Of a DNA stretch of 17,848 nt, positions 1-7,844 are shown one piece after another. The first letter of the stretch is position 1. Every line of letters starts with the position of its first letter. Made by a program: the position numbers and the translations under genes. The notes beneath the pieces were generated by a model. That model was not told the DNA's origin, did no database searches, and saw only the letters and a list, made by a program, of their open reading frames with translations. This stretch comes from Flavobacterium sp. UBA807 (GTDB lineage Bacteria > Bacteroidota > Bacteroidia > Flavobacteriales > Flavobacteriaceae): positions 1 to 17,848 of the forward strand of contig DBIH01000197.1 in NCBI GenBank assembly GCA_002296885.1. Direction: 5' to 3'.

Positions 1-15
1 CTATTAGTTTGAGTT

Positions 16-178
16 TAGCCCCGATGATTTCCTTTGGCAGTCGCGTCGCTCGTGTGATATTAAGAGGAGGACAGCCAGTGGCTGTCAGGTATTTTTTGAC
101 CTTAACAAAAAAACGTGAATAGTAACCCCGATAGGAGCAAGCTACTATGTAGCGCGTATAGCGGGAGCTAATATCCCG
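16..178. repeat. Palindrome-rich intergenic segment downstream of murI
   Basis: Positions 1-221 hold no gene I can support. They contain an 8-bp perfect inverted repeat GACAGCCA/TGGCTGTC around a single base (70-86), a hairpin GCTAC-TAT-GTAGC (141-153), and a hairpin CGGGA/TCCCG with a 7-nt loop (162-178). CCCCGAT occurs twice in direct orientation (19-25 and 126-132). The half from 121 to 178 resembles, from memory, intergenic elements that begin near CCCCGATAG and end near AGCGGGA in Flavobacterium genomes; this one would be a degenerate copy. No T-run follows on the murI strand, so I do not call it a murI terminator. Confidence 0.4.
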
Positions 179-221
179 AAAAAACCAAAGTTCTGTTCTT
201 TATATATCAATAGTTATGCTC

Positions 222-1001
222 CTAAAAATCCTTAACTCTTACGGGATATTTATTGCCTAAAATTTCCTGTAAAACCTTTGCATCAGAATTGGTATAAAAA
301 ACTGTTTTTACTGTATGATTACCAGAATGCAATCCCACTTTTTCAAGCAAGACATTTTTAGTTTGACGGGCTACGGCTTCGCCGGAATCTATAATTTTAA
401 TTTCAGGCGGAAGAATTTTTTTAATTTGTGGAATAAGATATGGATAATGACTGCAGCCCAGCACCAAATAGTCTATATTAGCAGCTATCATTGGTTCCAA
501 ATATTGACGAAGTAGTTTGTCCATTTCGGGCGAATTAATATGCCCGTTTTCAATTAAAGCAACTAAACCATACCCGATTTGTTCAATGATTTTCGTATCA
601 TGGAATTTTTCTGCGGTTTGATGAAACAATTCACTGTTTAAAGTCCCTTTTGTTGCAAGTATTCCAATCGTATGGCTTTGAGAATTCAGTGCTGCCGGTT
701 TTATAGCAGGTTCTATACCAATGAAAGGAATGTCGTATTTAGCACGTAATTCTTTGATGGCATTTGTCGTAGCGGTGTTGCAGGCAACCACAATTATTTT
801 ACAATTCAGGTTCAGAAGAAACTCGGTATTCTTAATACTGAGTTCAATAATTTCTTCTTTTGATTTTTGTCCGTATGGCGCATTTTTACTGTCGGCAAGA
901 TAAATTGTGTCTTCATTTGGGAGTAAATCGTGAATTTCCTTCCAAATGGAAGTCCCCCCAACGCCCGAATCAAAAAGCCCAATAGGATTATTGTTTTCCA
1001 T
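222..1001 (-). CDS. murI: Glutamate racemase MurI
   Basis: Cytoplasmic, cofactor-independent racemase that converts L-glutamate to D-glutamate for peptidoglycan precursors. The 259 residues match the family length of about 260-280. Visible signatures are FDSGVGG (10-16) with the substrate-binding Asp-Ser, the NAPYG segment (40-44), VACNTATT (72-79) with the first catalytic Cys74, and LGCSHYPYL (181-189) with the second catalytic Cys183 followed by His185. Both acid/base cysteines of the two-base mechanism are therefore present. The ATG is the only sensible start, since the FDSGVGG motif begins ten residues later. The gene lies 17 nt downstream of the skp terminator stem, so it is probably a separate transcript; a TACTTTTG element sits directly before it. 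Identity is secure; the promoter is inference. Confidence 0.97.
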   Translation of the reverse strand: MENNNPIGLFDSGVGGTSIWKEIHDLLPNEDTIYLADSKNAPYGQKSKEEIIELSIKNTEFLLNLNCKIIVVACNTATTNAIKELRAKYDIPFIGIEPAIKPAALNSQSHTIGILATKGTLNSELFHQTAEKFHDTKIIEQIGYGLVALIENGHINSPEMDKLLRQYLEPMIAANIDYLVLGCSHYPYLIPQIKKILPPEIKIIDSGEAVARQTKNVLLEKVGLHSGNHTVKTVFYTNSDAKVLQEILGNKYPVRVKDF

Positions 1002-1006
1002 AGAAA

Positions 1007-1014
1007 CAAAAGTA
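1007..1014 (-). promoter_or_regulatory. Candidate -7 element (TACTTTTG) for murI
   Basis: Read on the minus strand, TACTTTTG fits the Bacteroidota -7 consensus TAnnTTTG and ends 5 nt before the murI ATG. The only TTG upstream lies 13 nt away inside the terminator stem, closer than the usual 17-23 nt. If used, transcription would start at or next to the ATG. Confidence 0.3.
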
Positions 1015-1046
1015 AAAAAAAACTGCTCAATTATTTGAGCAGTTTT
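1014..1046 (-). terminator. Rho-independent terminator after the skp pair
   Basis: A 12-bp perfect stem (1019-1030 with 1035-1046) encloses a 4-nt loop. On the minus strand it is followed by nine consecutive T residues (plus-strand A run 1014-1022). It lies 22 nt beyond the stop codon of the short skp gene and so ends the envelope operon before murI. The mirror side has only four T residues before the sequence breaks to TAGAT, so it is likely to act in one direction. Confidence 0.9.
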
Positions 1047-1067
1047 AGATAGTGTTAAGAATTTATA

Positions 1068-1568
1068 TTAAAATCCTAAGTCTTTTTTAACGTCAGCAGT
1101 CAAGTCCGGACCATCTGCCAAAAGTAAATCAGCAACGTTTAAAACGTATTGGTATCCTTTAGCTTTACCAACTTTTGCGATTGATGCTTTGATTTTGTCC
1201 ATTAATGGTTTTACCATGTCTGCTTGTTTTTTTTCTAATTCTTTTTGAGCATTGTCTCTGTAATCAGTAATACGTTTTACCAGATCCTGAACTTCTGTTT
1301 GACGGGTTGCATTAACAGCATCAGTTACTGTAGAAGCTTCCTGGTCGTATTTTTTGATTTTGTTTTGATATTCTTCAGCCATTGTTTTGTACTCTGCATC
1401 GTAAGTTCCGCTCAATTTTTCCAATTGTTTTTGAGCATCGATCATTGCGGGCATTTTAGAAATTAGTTCATTTACATCTACGTGTGCAACTTTAGCCTGT
1501 GCATTCATAGTAAAGCTTGCTCCTAAACATAACACTGTAGCTAGTAATAATGATTTCAATCGTTTCAT
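1068..1568 (-). CDS. OmpH/Skp-family periplasmic chaperone (short paralogue)
   Basis: Skp-family holdase, expected to keep unfolded outer-membrane proteins soluble in the periplasm on the way to the BAM complex. The 166 residues begin with a signal peptide: MKRLKS, a hydrophobic stretch, then an Ala-Gln-Ala cleavage region near residue 25. The typical opening strand KVAHVDVNELISKMP follows. Residues 40-120 are strongly charged and helical, matching the coiled-coil tentacles of Skp, and the C-terminal part returns to the small beta domain (YQYVLNVADLLL). It lies 39 bp downstream of the longer skp paralogue and just upstream of a strong terminator, so the two are probably cotranscribed. The start is the ATG preceded by an A-rich leader (TTTTAAA), usual in this phylum. 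I cannot say how the paralogues divide their work. Confidence 0.92.
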   Translation of the reverse strand: MKRLKSLLLATVLCLGASFTMNAQAKVAHVDVNELISKMPAMIDAQKQLEKLSGTYDAEYKTMAEEYQNKIKKYDQEASTVTDAVNATRQTEVQDLVKRITDYRDNAQKELEKKQADMVKPLMDKIKASIAKVGKAKGYQYVLNVADLLLADGPDLTADVKKDLGF

Positions 1569-1607
1569 TTTAAAAAGTATTAATTAATTATTTGTTTTTA
1601 TTTATTG

Positions 1608-2645
1608 TTATTCAGTTTTTGGTTTATTCTTTGCATCTTCTTTTGCTTTTTTGGCAGCTTCTCTGTCTTCAAGTATTTTTTTCTTTTTATCTTCTAATGC
1701 TTTTTTTCTCTCTTCAAGTAGCCTTGCTCTTTCGGCAGCTTTAGCTGCTTTTGGATCTACAACTGTTCTTGTTGAATCAGTTGACGTTTTATTGTCACCT
1801 GCAGTTTTGTTATCTTCTGAAGCTTTGTTGTCACCTGTTGGAGGTGTAACACCACCTGCTGATTTATCATTAGCAGGAACCGTGCCAGTTTTTTTTCCAT
1901 TCTTAGCAGCGAGTAATTCTGCACGCTTTGCAGCCTGTTCCGCTTTTTTAGCTTCGGCATCGGCTTTTCTTTGAGCAATTAGTTCCTCACGGGCTTTCTT
2001 TTTGTCTTCCAATGCTTTTTTGCGTGCTTCCAATGCCGGATTTGCGTCTGCTGCAGCGTCATCTAATTCTTCCTTAGCTAATTGAGCTTTTACTTCTTTT
2101 GCGCTTTTTTGTTCTCTTTTCTCTGCTCGCGTTATAACTCGGATAACCTGATCGCTGATGTCAAATCTTTTTGCAGAAAAAAGCATGGTCAGGTCGGAAG
2201 ACTTATCAAAAACAAAGTCATATTTCTTTGCTTCAGCAATATCCTGAACTGCAGTAAAAACCTGATCCTGTATCGGTTTTACCAAAACGGCTTTTTGAGT
2301 CATTAAATCACCGTTTGGTCCGAATTTTTTTTGTTGAAAGTCTAAAAGTTCATCTTCCTGGAATTTTATTTCTTCTTCACGTTCGTCGATTAATTCTTTA
2401 GTCAATAAAGCTCTTTCTGTTTTTAAAGCATCTTTTAATTTTGCAATATCAACTTTTTTTGCTTCAATATCCTGCTTCCATTTCTGGGCTTTTTGCTCTA
2501 ATTGACTTTTAGCTTCACTATAATCGGGAACATTTTGTAAAATGTATTCCATGTCAATGTAACCAATTTTTACACCTCTGGACTGTGCATTCATTTGGAA
2601 CACCGAGGATAGAACCAAAATTGTTATTGCAAAATATTTTTTCAT
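1608..2645 (-). CDS. OmpH/Skp-family chaperone with long charged C-terminal tail
   Basis: The N-terminal half is a standard Skp/OmpH protein: signal peptide (about 1-21, ending MNAQ), beta segment GVKIGYIDMEYILQNVP (24-40), charged coiled-coil helices (45-110), and return of the small domain near 140-175 (YDFVFDKSS). The family usually stops at about 165-180 residues; this protein has 345. The extra 170 residues are Lys/Ala/Glu-rich helix (about 176-250), a Thr/Asn/Asp-rich linker (250-298), then more charged helix to the C-terminus. The decapeptide RKKALEDKKK occurs twice (208-217 and 313-322), and a hexapeptide of the form xDNKxx occurs three times in tandem (271-288). The tail could bind peptidoglycan or partner proteins electrostatically, but that is speculation. 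It lies between bamA (36 bp upstream) and the short paralogue. Confidence 0.92.
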   Translation of the reverse strand: MKKYFAITILVLSSVFQMNAQSRGVKIGYIDMEYILQNVPDYSEAKSQLEQKAQKWKQDIEAKKVDIAKLKDALKTERALLTKELIDEREEEIKFQEDELLDFQQKKFGPNGDLMTQKAVLVKPIQDQVFTAVQDIAEAKKYDFVFDKSSDLTMLFSAKRFDISDQVIRVITRAEKREQKSAKEVKAQLAKEELDDAAADANPALEARKKALEDKKKAREELIAQRKADAEAKKAEQAAKRAELLAAKNGKKTGTVPANDKSAGGVTPPTGDNKASEDNKTAGDNKTSTDSTRTVVDPKAAKAAERARLLEERKKALEDKKKKILEDREAAKKAKEDAKNKPKTE

Positions 2646-2672
2646 TCGATTTATGATTTAGAAATATTGTAC

Positions 2673-2680
2673 CAAATATA
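2673..2680 (-). promoter_or_regulatory. Candidate -7 element (TATATTTG) for the skp pair
   Basis: On the minus strand TATATTTG is an exact match to TAnnTTTG, directly after the bamA stop codon and 27 nt before the long skp start. A TTG lies 15 nt further upstream, slightly too close for a good -33 element. It may allow the two chaperones to be expressed independently of bamA. Confidence 0.4.
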
Positions 2681-2681
2681 A

Positions 2682-5381
2682 TTAAAATTGTTGACCAATT
2701 ATAAAATGTGTCTCCCAACCGTTAGGTTTTGTATAACCCGGAACAGCGTCAAAACCTTTAGCGAAGTCAATTCCTAGTAATCCGAAAGCAGGCATAAATA
2801 CTCTTAACCCAAATCCGGCGGAGCGTTGTAGCACAAATGGATTGTAATCTTTGAAAGTATCATAGGCTGATCCGGCTTCAAGGAATGTCAGAACATAAAT
2901 AGATGCCGCTGCTTTTAATGTTAGAGGATATCTTAGCTCTAATGAGAATTTATTATAAACTGTTGAACCATCCTGCGATGATAAAGACTGATTTGGATAA
3001 CCTCTCAACTGAATAACTTCTCTACCGTCTAAGGAGAAGTTAGCCAATCCGTCACCACCAAGGAAGAATCTTTCAAAAGGGACTAACCCTCTGCCACTGT
3101 TATAAGCACCTAAATAACCAAATTCACCTAAGGCTCTTAATACAAGAGCTTTTGATTGTGGTCCGGCTATTCTGGTATACCAATCAGCTCTGAATTTTAA
3201 TTTGTAATATTCAAGCCAGTTGAATTTTTGCTGGTCAACTTTTGCTCTGTCTGCAGTTGCCTGTGTATAATCAGAGCCAACGGTCTGGTAAATATGGGAG
3301 CCTTCTGCAGTTTCCTGTAAATAATCTCCGGGAGCCGGAAGTTGTCCGGAAGCATTTGCAACAGTAGTTAAAGTTGAATTAACTTCGTACTTCAGTTTAT
3401 ACTCTTTTTCATTTTCCAGATTTCCATAATCTATATTGTTAAATAAAGAATATGGCAAAGTGAATTTTGCTGAAATGTTAAATTCTGAACCTGAGGTAGG
3501 AAAGATAGGATTTACACCTTTGCTGCTTCTGGTCAGACCAACAGTATAAGCAAGGTTTTTTGAGGCACCATTACCAAATGTAAACAGCCCCGTATTATAG
3601 TTGTGCAAATCATAATATTGAAAACTAACGGAACTTGAGAATGTGAAGTAATCATCCGGAATGGTTAATCTTTTTGCAATTCCTACAGATAGAGAAGTGA
3701 TATTAAAGCTTTTGCTTTTATCTACATTACTCGAAGTTCCTGTATAGAGGAATTGTTTACTATGTGATAATGACGTTGAAAACTGAATGGGTTTTTTACC
3801 TCCAAGCCATGGTTCAGAAAAAGAAAGACTATACGTTTGGAAGTAGGAACTGGCTTGTAAACGCAAAGCAACTTTTTGTCCGTCACCCATCGGGAGAGGT
3901 TTGTAGGCTTCCTTGTTAAAAAGGTTTCTTGCTGAGAAATTGTTGAATGACAGTCCCAATGTCCCGATGAATCCGCCACCGCCATAACCTCCCTGAAGTT
4001 CAATTTGGCTTGCTCCTTTTTCTACAACATTATATTCAATATCAACTGTTCCTGAAGCTGGATCAACGTTTTTAAATTTAGGATCGATTGCTTCCGGATC
4101 GAAGAAGCCTAGTTGTCCAATCTCACGAATGGTTCTAACCAAATCTTCTTTGCTGTATTTTTGTCCCGGTTGCGTTCTAAGCTCACGATATATTACGCGA
4201 TCATGCGTTTTATCATTTCCAACAACGGTGATGTTATTAAAGTAGGCAATAGGTCCTTCGACAATCCTGATTTCGAAATCGATAGTATCGTTAGCTGTTT
4301 TGGTTTCAACAGCATTTACGTTTGAGAATAAATAACCGTTGTTTTGATAAAGGTTTGTGATGTCTTCTCCGTCAGGTTTTGATTTATCAGCAATTCTTTT
4401 TTCTAATAATACTCCATTATAAGTTTCTCCTTTTTTGATGCCAAGAATTCTGTTGAGCAATTGGTCTGAATAAACCGAATTTCCAAGGAATTTAATGTTC
4501 CCAAAATGATATTTATGACCCTCTTCCACTTTTATGTTTATAGCAAGCTTGGTCTTTTTGGCATTTAAAAATACGGAGTCACTAATAACCCTTGCATCTC
4601 TGTATCCTTTTTCTTTGTATTTGTCAACAACAGAATTTAAATCTTCTTGATATTTATCCTTAATGAATTTTGAGCCTTTGAAAATACGGAAACGATTAAT
4701 TTGTTTCGTATTCTTCATAGCACTTCTCAACTTGCTGTCGGTGAATTTTTCGTTGCCTTCAAAATTAATTCTGGAAATCTTTAATTTATCACCTTTGTCA
4801 ATTTTGACAAGCATTTTTACCTGATTGCCTTCGGTTGTATCTGGAATTGTTTTTATAAATACCTTGGTGTTAAAATAACCGTCTTTTTTGTATTTATTTT
4901 CAAGGTAATTCTTGGTTGTAGTGATTAAATTTTCATTTACAATTTTTCCTTTGGTCAATGAGTTTTCTTTGATGAGTTCTTCAACTTTTGACTTTTTCAC
5001 TCCTTGTATTTTAGCTTCGCTAAGTTTTGGAAGTTCTGCAATGTCTAAATCCAGCCAGATACTGTCTGCTTCGATTTTATTTACATAAAAATCAATGTCG
5101 CTGAAAAGACCAAGTTTCCCCAGTTTTTTTATTGAATTGCTTATTTCTTCTCCTGGAACGGTAATCTGCTGACCTTTTTCCAAACCAGCAAATGTAACAA
5201 CAGTTTGTTGGTTGTAGCTGATTTTACCATTTACCTTTACATCAGCTAAAATATATTTTCTGCCTTGGTCAAAGGGAATTCTGTCTTGGGCTTGTAATTG
5301 AAAAGCAATTCCAAATAATAGTATGAATAGAAATACTTTTAATGAATTAATCTGCACTGAAATTTTATTTAATTTGTTCAC
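2682..5381 (-). CDS. bamA: Outer-membrane protein assembly factor BamA (Omp85)
   Basis: Central component of the BAM machinery that folds and inserts beta-barrel proteins into the outer membrane. After the signal peptide (hydrophobic core ending LQAQ) the mature protein opens DRIPFDQGRKYILADVKVNG and continues through repeated POTRA domains (I infer five) over roughly the first half. The barrel begins near the Gly-rich segment ELQGGYGGGGFIG. The conserved loop-6 motif appears as LRGYPNQ, and the chain ends in Phe, the usual BAM recognition residue. The open frame extends to 5468 from an ATG well inside uppS; that would place a long charged stretch before the signal peptide. I prefer GTG at 5381, giving about 899 residues, a Lys-rich n-region and a 17-nt overlap with the uppS end. 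GTG at 5357 also works with no overlap. Product secure, start uncertain. Confidence 0.93.
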   Translation of the reverse strand: MNKLNKISVQINSLKVFLFILLFGIAFQLQAQDRIPFDQGRKYILADVKVNGKISYNQQTVVTFAGLEKGQQITVPGEEISNSIKKLGKLGLFSDIDFYVNKIEADSIWLDLDIAELPKLSEAKIQGVKKSKVEELIKENSLTKGKIVNENLITTTKNYLENKYKKDGYFNTKVFIKTIPDTTEGNQVKMLVKIDKGDKLKISRINFEGNEKFTDSKLRSAMKNTKQINRFRIFKGSKFIKDKYQEDLNSVVDKYKEKGYRDARVISDSVFLNAKKTKLAINIKVEEGHKYHFGNIKFLGNSVYSDQLLNRILGIKKGETYNGVLLEKRIADKSKPDGEDITNLYQNNGYLFSNVNAVETKTANDTIDFEIRIVEGPIAYFNNITVVGNDKTHDRVIYRELRTQPGQKYSKEDLVRTIREIGQLGFFDPEAIDPKFKNVDPASGTVDIEYNVVEKGASQIELQGGYGGGGFIGTLGLSFNNFSARNLFNKEAYKPLPMGDGQKVALRLQASSYFQTYSLSFSEPWLGGKKPIQFSTSLSHSKQFLYTGTSSNVDKSKSFNITSLSVGIAKRLTIPDDYFTFSSSVSFQYYDLHNYNTGLFTFGNGASKNLAYTVGLTRSSKGVNPIFPTSGSEFNISAKFTLPYSLFNNIDYGNLENEKEYKLKYEVNSTLTTVANASGQLPAPGDYLQETAEGSHIYQTVGSDYTQATADRAKVDQQKFNWLEYYKLKFRADWYTRIAGPQSKALVLRALGEFGYLGAYNSGRGLVPFERFFLGGDGLANFSLDGREVIQLRGYPNQSLSSQDGSTVYNKFSLELRYPLTLKAAASIYVLTFLEAGSAYDTFKDYNPFVLQRSAGFGLRVFMPAFGLLGIDFAKGFDAVPGYTKPNGWETHFIIGQQF

Positions 5382-6105
5382 TTGTCTTTCCGAACCTGCG
5401 TTCTCTTTTTTGATAGCTAATAATGGCTGCATATAAATCGTCTTCTTTAAAATCAGGCCATAAAACATCGGTAAAATAAAACTCTGCGTAAGCTATCTGC
5501 CATAACAAAAAATTACTGATCCGGTGTTCACCGCTGGTTCTGATTACTAAATCTACATCGGGTAAATTTCGCGTGTAAAGATGCTCATTTATAATTGATT
5601 CATCAATAGTGTCTGTGGAAATTATATTATTTTTAACTTTATCACTTATAATTTTAACAACATTTAACAATTCCTCTCTCGAGCCGTAGCTTAAAGCCAA
5701 AGTTAGAGTCATTCGGGTGTTGTTTTTAGTTTTTTCAATCACCGATAAAAGTGCGGATTTTGCTTTTGCCGGAAGCATATCAATATTTCCTATGCAGTTT
5801 AAGCGGATGTTGTTTTTTTCTAAAGTTGGGAGCTCATTTTTTAATGAATTAACCAATAACTTCATCAAAGTATCTACTTCTAACTTTGGGCGGTTCCAGT
5901 TTTCTGTGGAAAAAGCATAAAGTGTAAGGTTCTCTATACCCAATCTCGCACAAGTTTCAACAGTTAGTCTAACTGATTTTGTGCCGTTCTCGTGCCCGAG
6001 TGCTCTTAAAAGACCTTTTTGTTTTGCCCAACGACCATTTCCGTCCATGATAATGGCCAGATGTTTTGGTAAGTTGTTTTTATTTATAGTATCTTTTAAA
6101 CTCAT
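5365..6105 (-). CDS. uppS: Undecaprenyl diphosphate synthase (isoprenyl transferase) UppS
   Basis: cis-Prenyltransferase that condenses isopentenyl diphosphate onto farnesyl diphosphate to make the C55 lipid carrier used for peptidoglycan and surface polysaccharides. The 246 residues are full length. Family motifs are all present: IIMDGNGRWA (18-27) with the catalytic Asp21, LYAFSTENW (62-70), and the C-terminal DLVIRTSGE (185-193) followed by the RISNFLLWQ segment that binds the incoming diphosphate. It starts 3 nt after the DUF6089 stop and its 3' end runs into the bamA start region, so translation of the three is probably coupled. Pairing of uppS with bamA and skp is common in Bacteroidota and fits a shared envelope role. 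Confidence 0.97.
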   Translation of the reverse strand: MSLKDTINKNNLPKHLAIIMDGNGRWAKQKGLLRALGHENGTKSVRLTVETCARLGIENLTLYAFSTENWNRPKLEVDTLMKLLVNSLKNELPTLEKNNIRLNCIGNIDMLPAKAKSALLSVIEKTKNNTRMTLTLALSYGSREELLNVVKIISDKVKNNIISTDTIDESIINEHLYTRNLPDVDLVIRTSGEHRISNFLLWQIAYAEFYFTDVLWPDFKEDDLYAAIISYQKRERRFGKTSEQIK

Positions 6106-6108
6106 TCT

Positions 6109-6795
6109 TTATTGTTTGCAATAACAAGGCTTTTCTCCAAATGTATAGGTTAGTGTAAATCCTGTAAATACATACCAGTCCTTGCTGTTTAGGTTACCAA
6201 ATTTTAATGGTTCCAAATTTTTATTTTTAGGTGCGCTTCCGTCTAAATTATCAGTGAAAGTATACCTTGCACCAACTTCAAATCCAAGGATAAAATGCTC
6301 AAGGATATTTCCTTTTATCCCAACTGTCATGGGTATGGCCAATGCACCTTCTCTGTAATCATCTTTTGTTTCACCATTAATTACATATAATTCCTCATAT
6401 GCAAAATAGGAAAGCCCTGAAAAAACATAGGGCGTTATCTTTCTTTTCAAAATTTCATGAAGATTAAAATCGAAAAAATCGAATTCTAATCCGGCTGAAA
6501 ATTCTTTGATGTGATTTTTAAAACTATATCCTCTCTGTACCCTCCCCGGTATTTCCGAATCGGCATCATTTCCTGAAATGTCAGCCTGTGTATAGGAAAA
6601 CCTATAAGAGTGCCTCGGGCTTTTGTTCCATTTATATAAAATACCAAGAGCTAATTCGTTTGGATCAACATAATTCGTTTTTCCAACATCTCCTATATAA
6701 TTACTACCGCCAAGGAAAACACCAATTTCGTGAATCTGTGCTGTCAGAATATTATGGAAAATCAAACAAAAAAATAATACTAAGATCTTTTTCAT
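6109..6795 (-). CDS. DUF6089-type outer-membrane beta-barrel protein
   Basis: Protein of unknown function, predicted to be exported: MKKILVLFFCLIFHNILTAQ is a signal peptide with an A-Q cleavage region. The remainder is rich in alternating aromatic strands and turns (for example IHEIGVFLGGSNYIGDVG and the closing WYVFTGFTLTYTFGEKP), typical of small outer-membrane barrels. I recognise it as the Bacteroidota DUF6089 family, which habitually sits upstream of uppS; this is from memory and a profile search would settle it. The open frame extends to an ATG at 6825, but that adds ten residues before the natural Lys-Lys signal start, so I use 6795 (228 residues). Two Cys residues sit near the C-terminus (CYCKQ). 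It is the first gene of the envelope unit, with a -7 element 19 nt upstream. Confidence 0.8.
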   Translation of the reverse strand: MKKILVLFFCLIFHNILTAQIHEIGVFLGGSNYIGDVGKTNYVDPNELALGILYKWNKSPRHSYRFSYTQADISGNDADSEIPGRVQRGYSFKNHIKEFSAGLEFDFFDFNLHEILKRKITPYVFSGLSYFAYEELYVINGETKDDYREGALAIPMTVGIKGNILEHFILGFEVGARYTFTDNLDGSAPKNKNLEPLKFGNLNSKDWYVFTGFTLTYTFGEKPCYCKQ

Positions 6796-6813
6796 CAAAT
6801 TGAAAATAGCGTG

Positions 6814-6821
6814 CAAATATA
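6814..6821 (-). promoter_or_regulatory. Candidate -7 element (TATATTTG) for the envelope operon
   Basis: On the minus strand TATATTTG matches TAnnTTTG exactly and lies 18 nt from the DUF6089 start at 6795. No TTG lies 17-23 nt upstream, so only the -7 half is supported. The following genes (uppS, bamA) are separated by 3 nt or overlap, so one promoter here could serve at least three genes. Confidence 0.4.
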
Positions 6822-6959
6822 ACAATTCTCACTACTTATTTAACATGAAATCAGTATTTCTGTTAAATAAAATAATGTGCTGATTGTTATTGGAGTTACA
6901 ACGGTTTCTATTCTAAAACGGAATTTTTAGAATTGTAGTATAAATGGAGCTAAATTTTT

Positions 6960-7841
6960 CTAATTTCTCTTGTCTTCGCCCCAAAGTAATTTACTGCGAA
7001 GTGTTTTGAAGAAAGTCTCTTCGGTAATTTCTACCATTTTGATTTTGAAAGGTGTTTTCTTTACAGTCAATACCGAATTGTTATTTATTGATGCTATTCT
7101 CGAGTCTAAAGAAACCAGGTATTGTTCTTCGCGCCCCGAAACTTTTAGTTTTATTTCGGTATCATCCGGAATTACAAGTGGTCTTGCTGTGAGATTATGT
7201 GGTGCAATTGGTGTAATGACAATTCCTCTTACATCAGGGGTTAGTATTGGTCCTCCACAGCTTAAGGAATATCCGGTTGACCCGGTTGGCGTCGAAATAA
7301 TCAATCCGTCAGCCCAATACGAATTGAGGTATTCTCCATTTAAATAGGTTTCGACCGTAATCATTGAAGTTGTGTCTTTTCGGTTTACAGACACTTCATT
7401 CATCGCAAAATTGATTTCAATTTCGGTAGCTCTTGGTGAACATTCGAGAGTTAATAAGGTTCTTTCGGAAATGCTGTATTTCTTTTCTACAATTACCTTA
7501 ATGAATGATTCTATGTTTTCTTTTTGTGCTTTTGCCAAAAAACCCAGCCTTCCGGCATTCACACCAAGAATAGGAATGCCCGAATCGCGGACAAAAGTAA
7601 CAGCTCTTAAAATCGTACCATCACCGCCAATGCTTATAAGCATATCAAAACTGCTGTCTAAATCTTTGTGAGAAGAAAAAGTGTTGTATTTTTTGCCAAC
7701 GATTTCCTCTTCATATAATATTTTCAGGAATTTTTCTTCAATGACAATTTCGACATTATTTCTATTAAAAAAGACAAAAATATCCTTGATAATTGGTCGT
7801 GTGTCGTTTTGATAATATTGTCCGAAGATGGCAACTTTCAT
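6960..7841 (-). CDS. nadK: NAD kinase (ATP-NAD kinase)
   Basis: Phosphorylates NAD to NADP in the cytoplasm, the only route to NADP. The 293 residues are the usual family length. Diagnostic motifs: ISIGGDGTIL (69-78) with the GGDG phosphate-binding site at 72-75, the NE pair at 148-149 (AMNEVSVNR), and the Gly-rich DGLIISTPTGSTGYSLSCGG segment (178-197) of the nucleotide site. ITPIAPHNLTARPLVIP follows, also standard. The stop of the CBS-domain gene lies 3 nt upstream of this ATG, so the two form an operon. The 164 bp downstream, up to the DUF6089 start, contain an AT-rich 9-bp inverted repeat (6910-6918 with 6925-6933) but no T-run, so no clear terminator. Confidence 0.97.
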   Translation of the reverse strand: MKVAIFGQYYQNDTRPIIKDIFVFFNRNNVEIVIEEKFLKILYEEEIVGKKYNTFSSHKDLDSSFDMLISIGGDGTILRAVTFVRDSGIPILGVNAGRLGFLAKAQKENIESFIKVIVEKKYSISERTLLTLECSPRATEIEINFAMNEVSVNRKDTTSMITVETYLNGEYLNSYWADGLIISTPTGSTGYSLSCGGPILTPDVRGIVITPIAPHNLTARPLVIPDDTEIKLKVSGREEQYLVSLDSRIASINNNSVLTVKKTPFKIKMVEITEETFFKTLRSKLLWGEDKRN

Positions 7842-7844
7842 TAA

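Noticed and set aside
3..122. Open frame of 39 codons entering from the left edge on the plus strand
   Set aside because: It spans palindromic intergenic sequence, shows no recognisable protein pattern, and a run of this length without a stop is likely by chance.
1651..1974. Ser/Ala-rich open frame opposite the long skp gene
   Set aside because: It is the antisense of the Lys/Ala/Glu-rich coding tail; such composition yields long antisense frames without stops.
6910..6933. AT-rich 9-bp inverted repeat downstream of nadK as a terminator
   Set aside because: No T-run follows on the minus strand and the stem is nearly all A/T.
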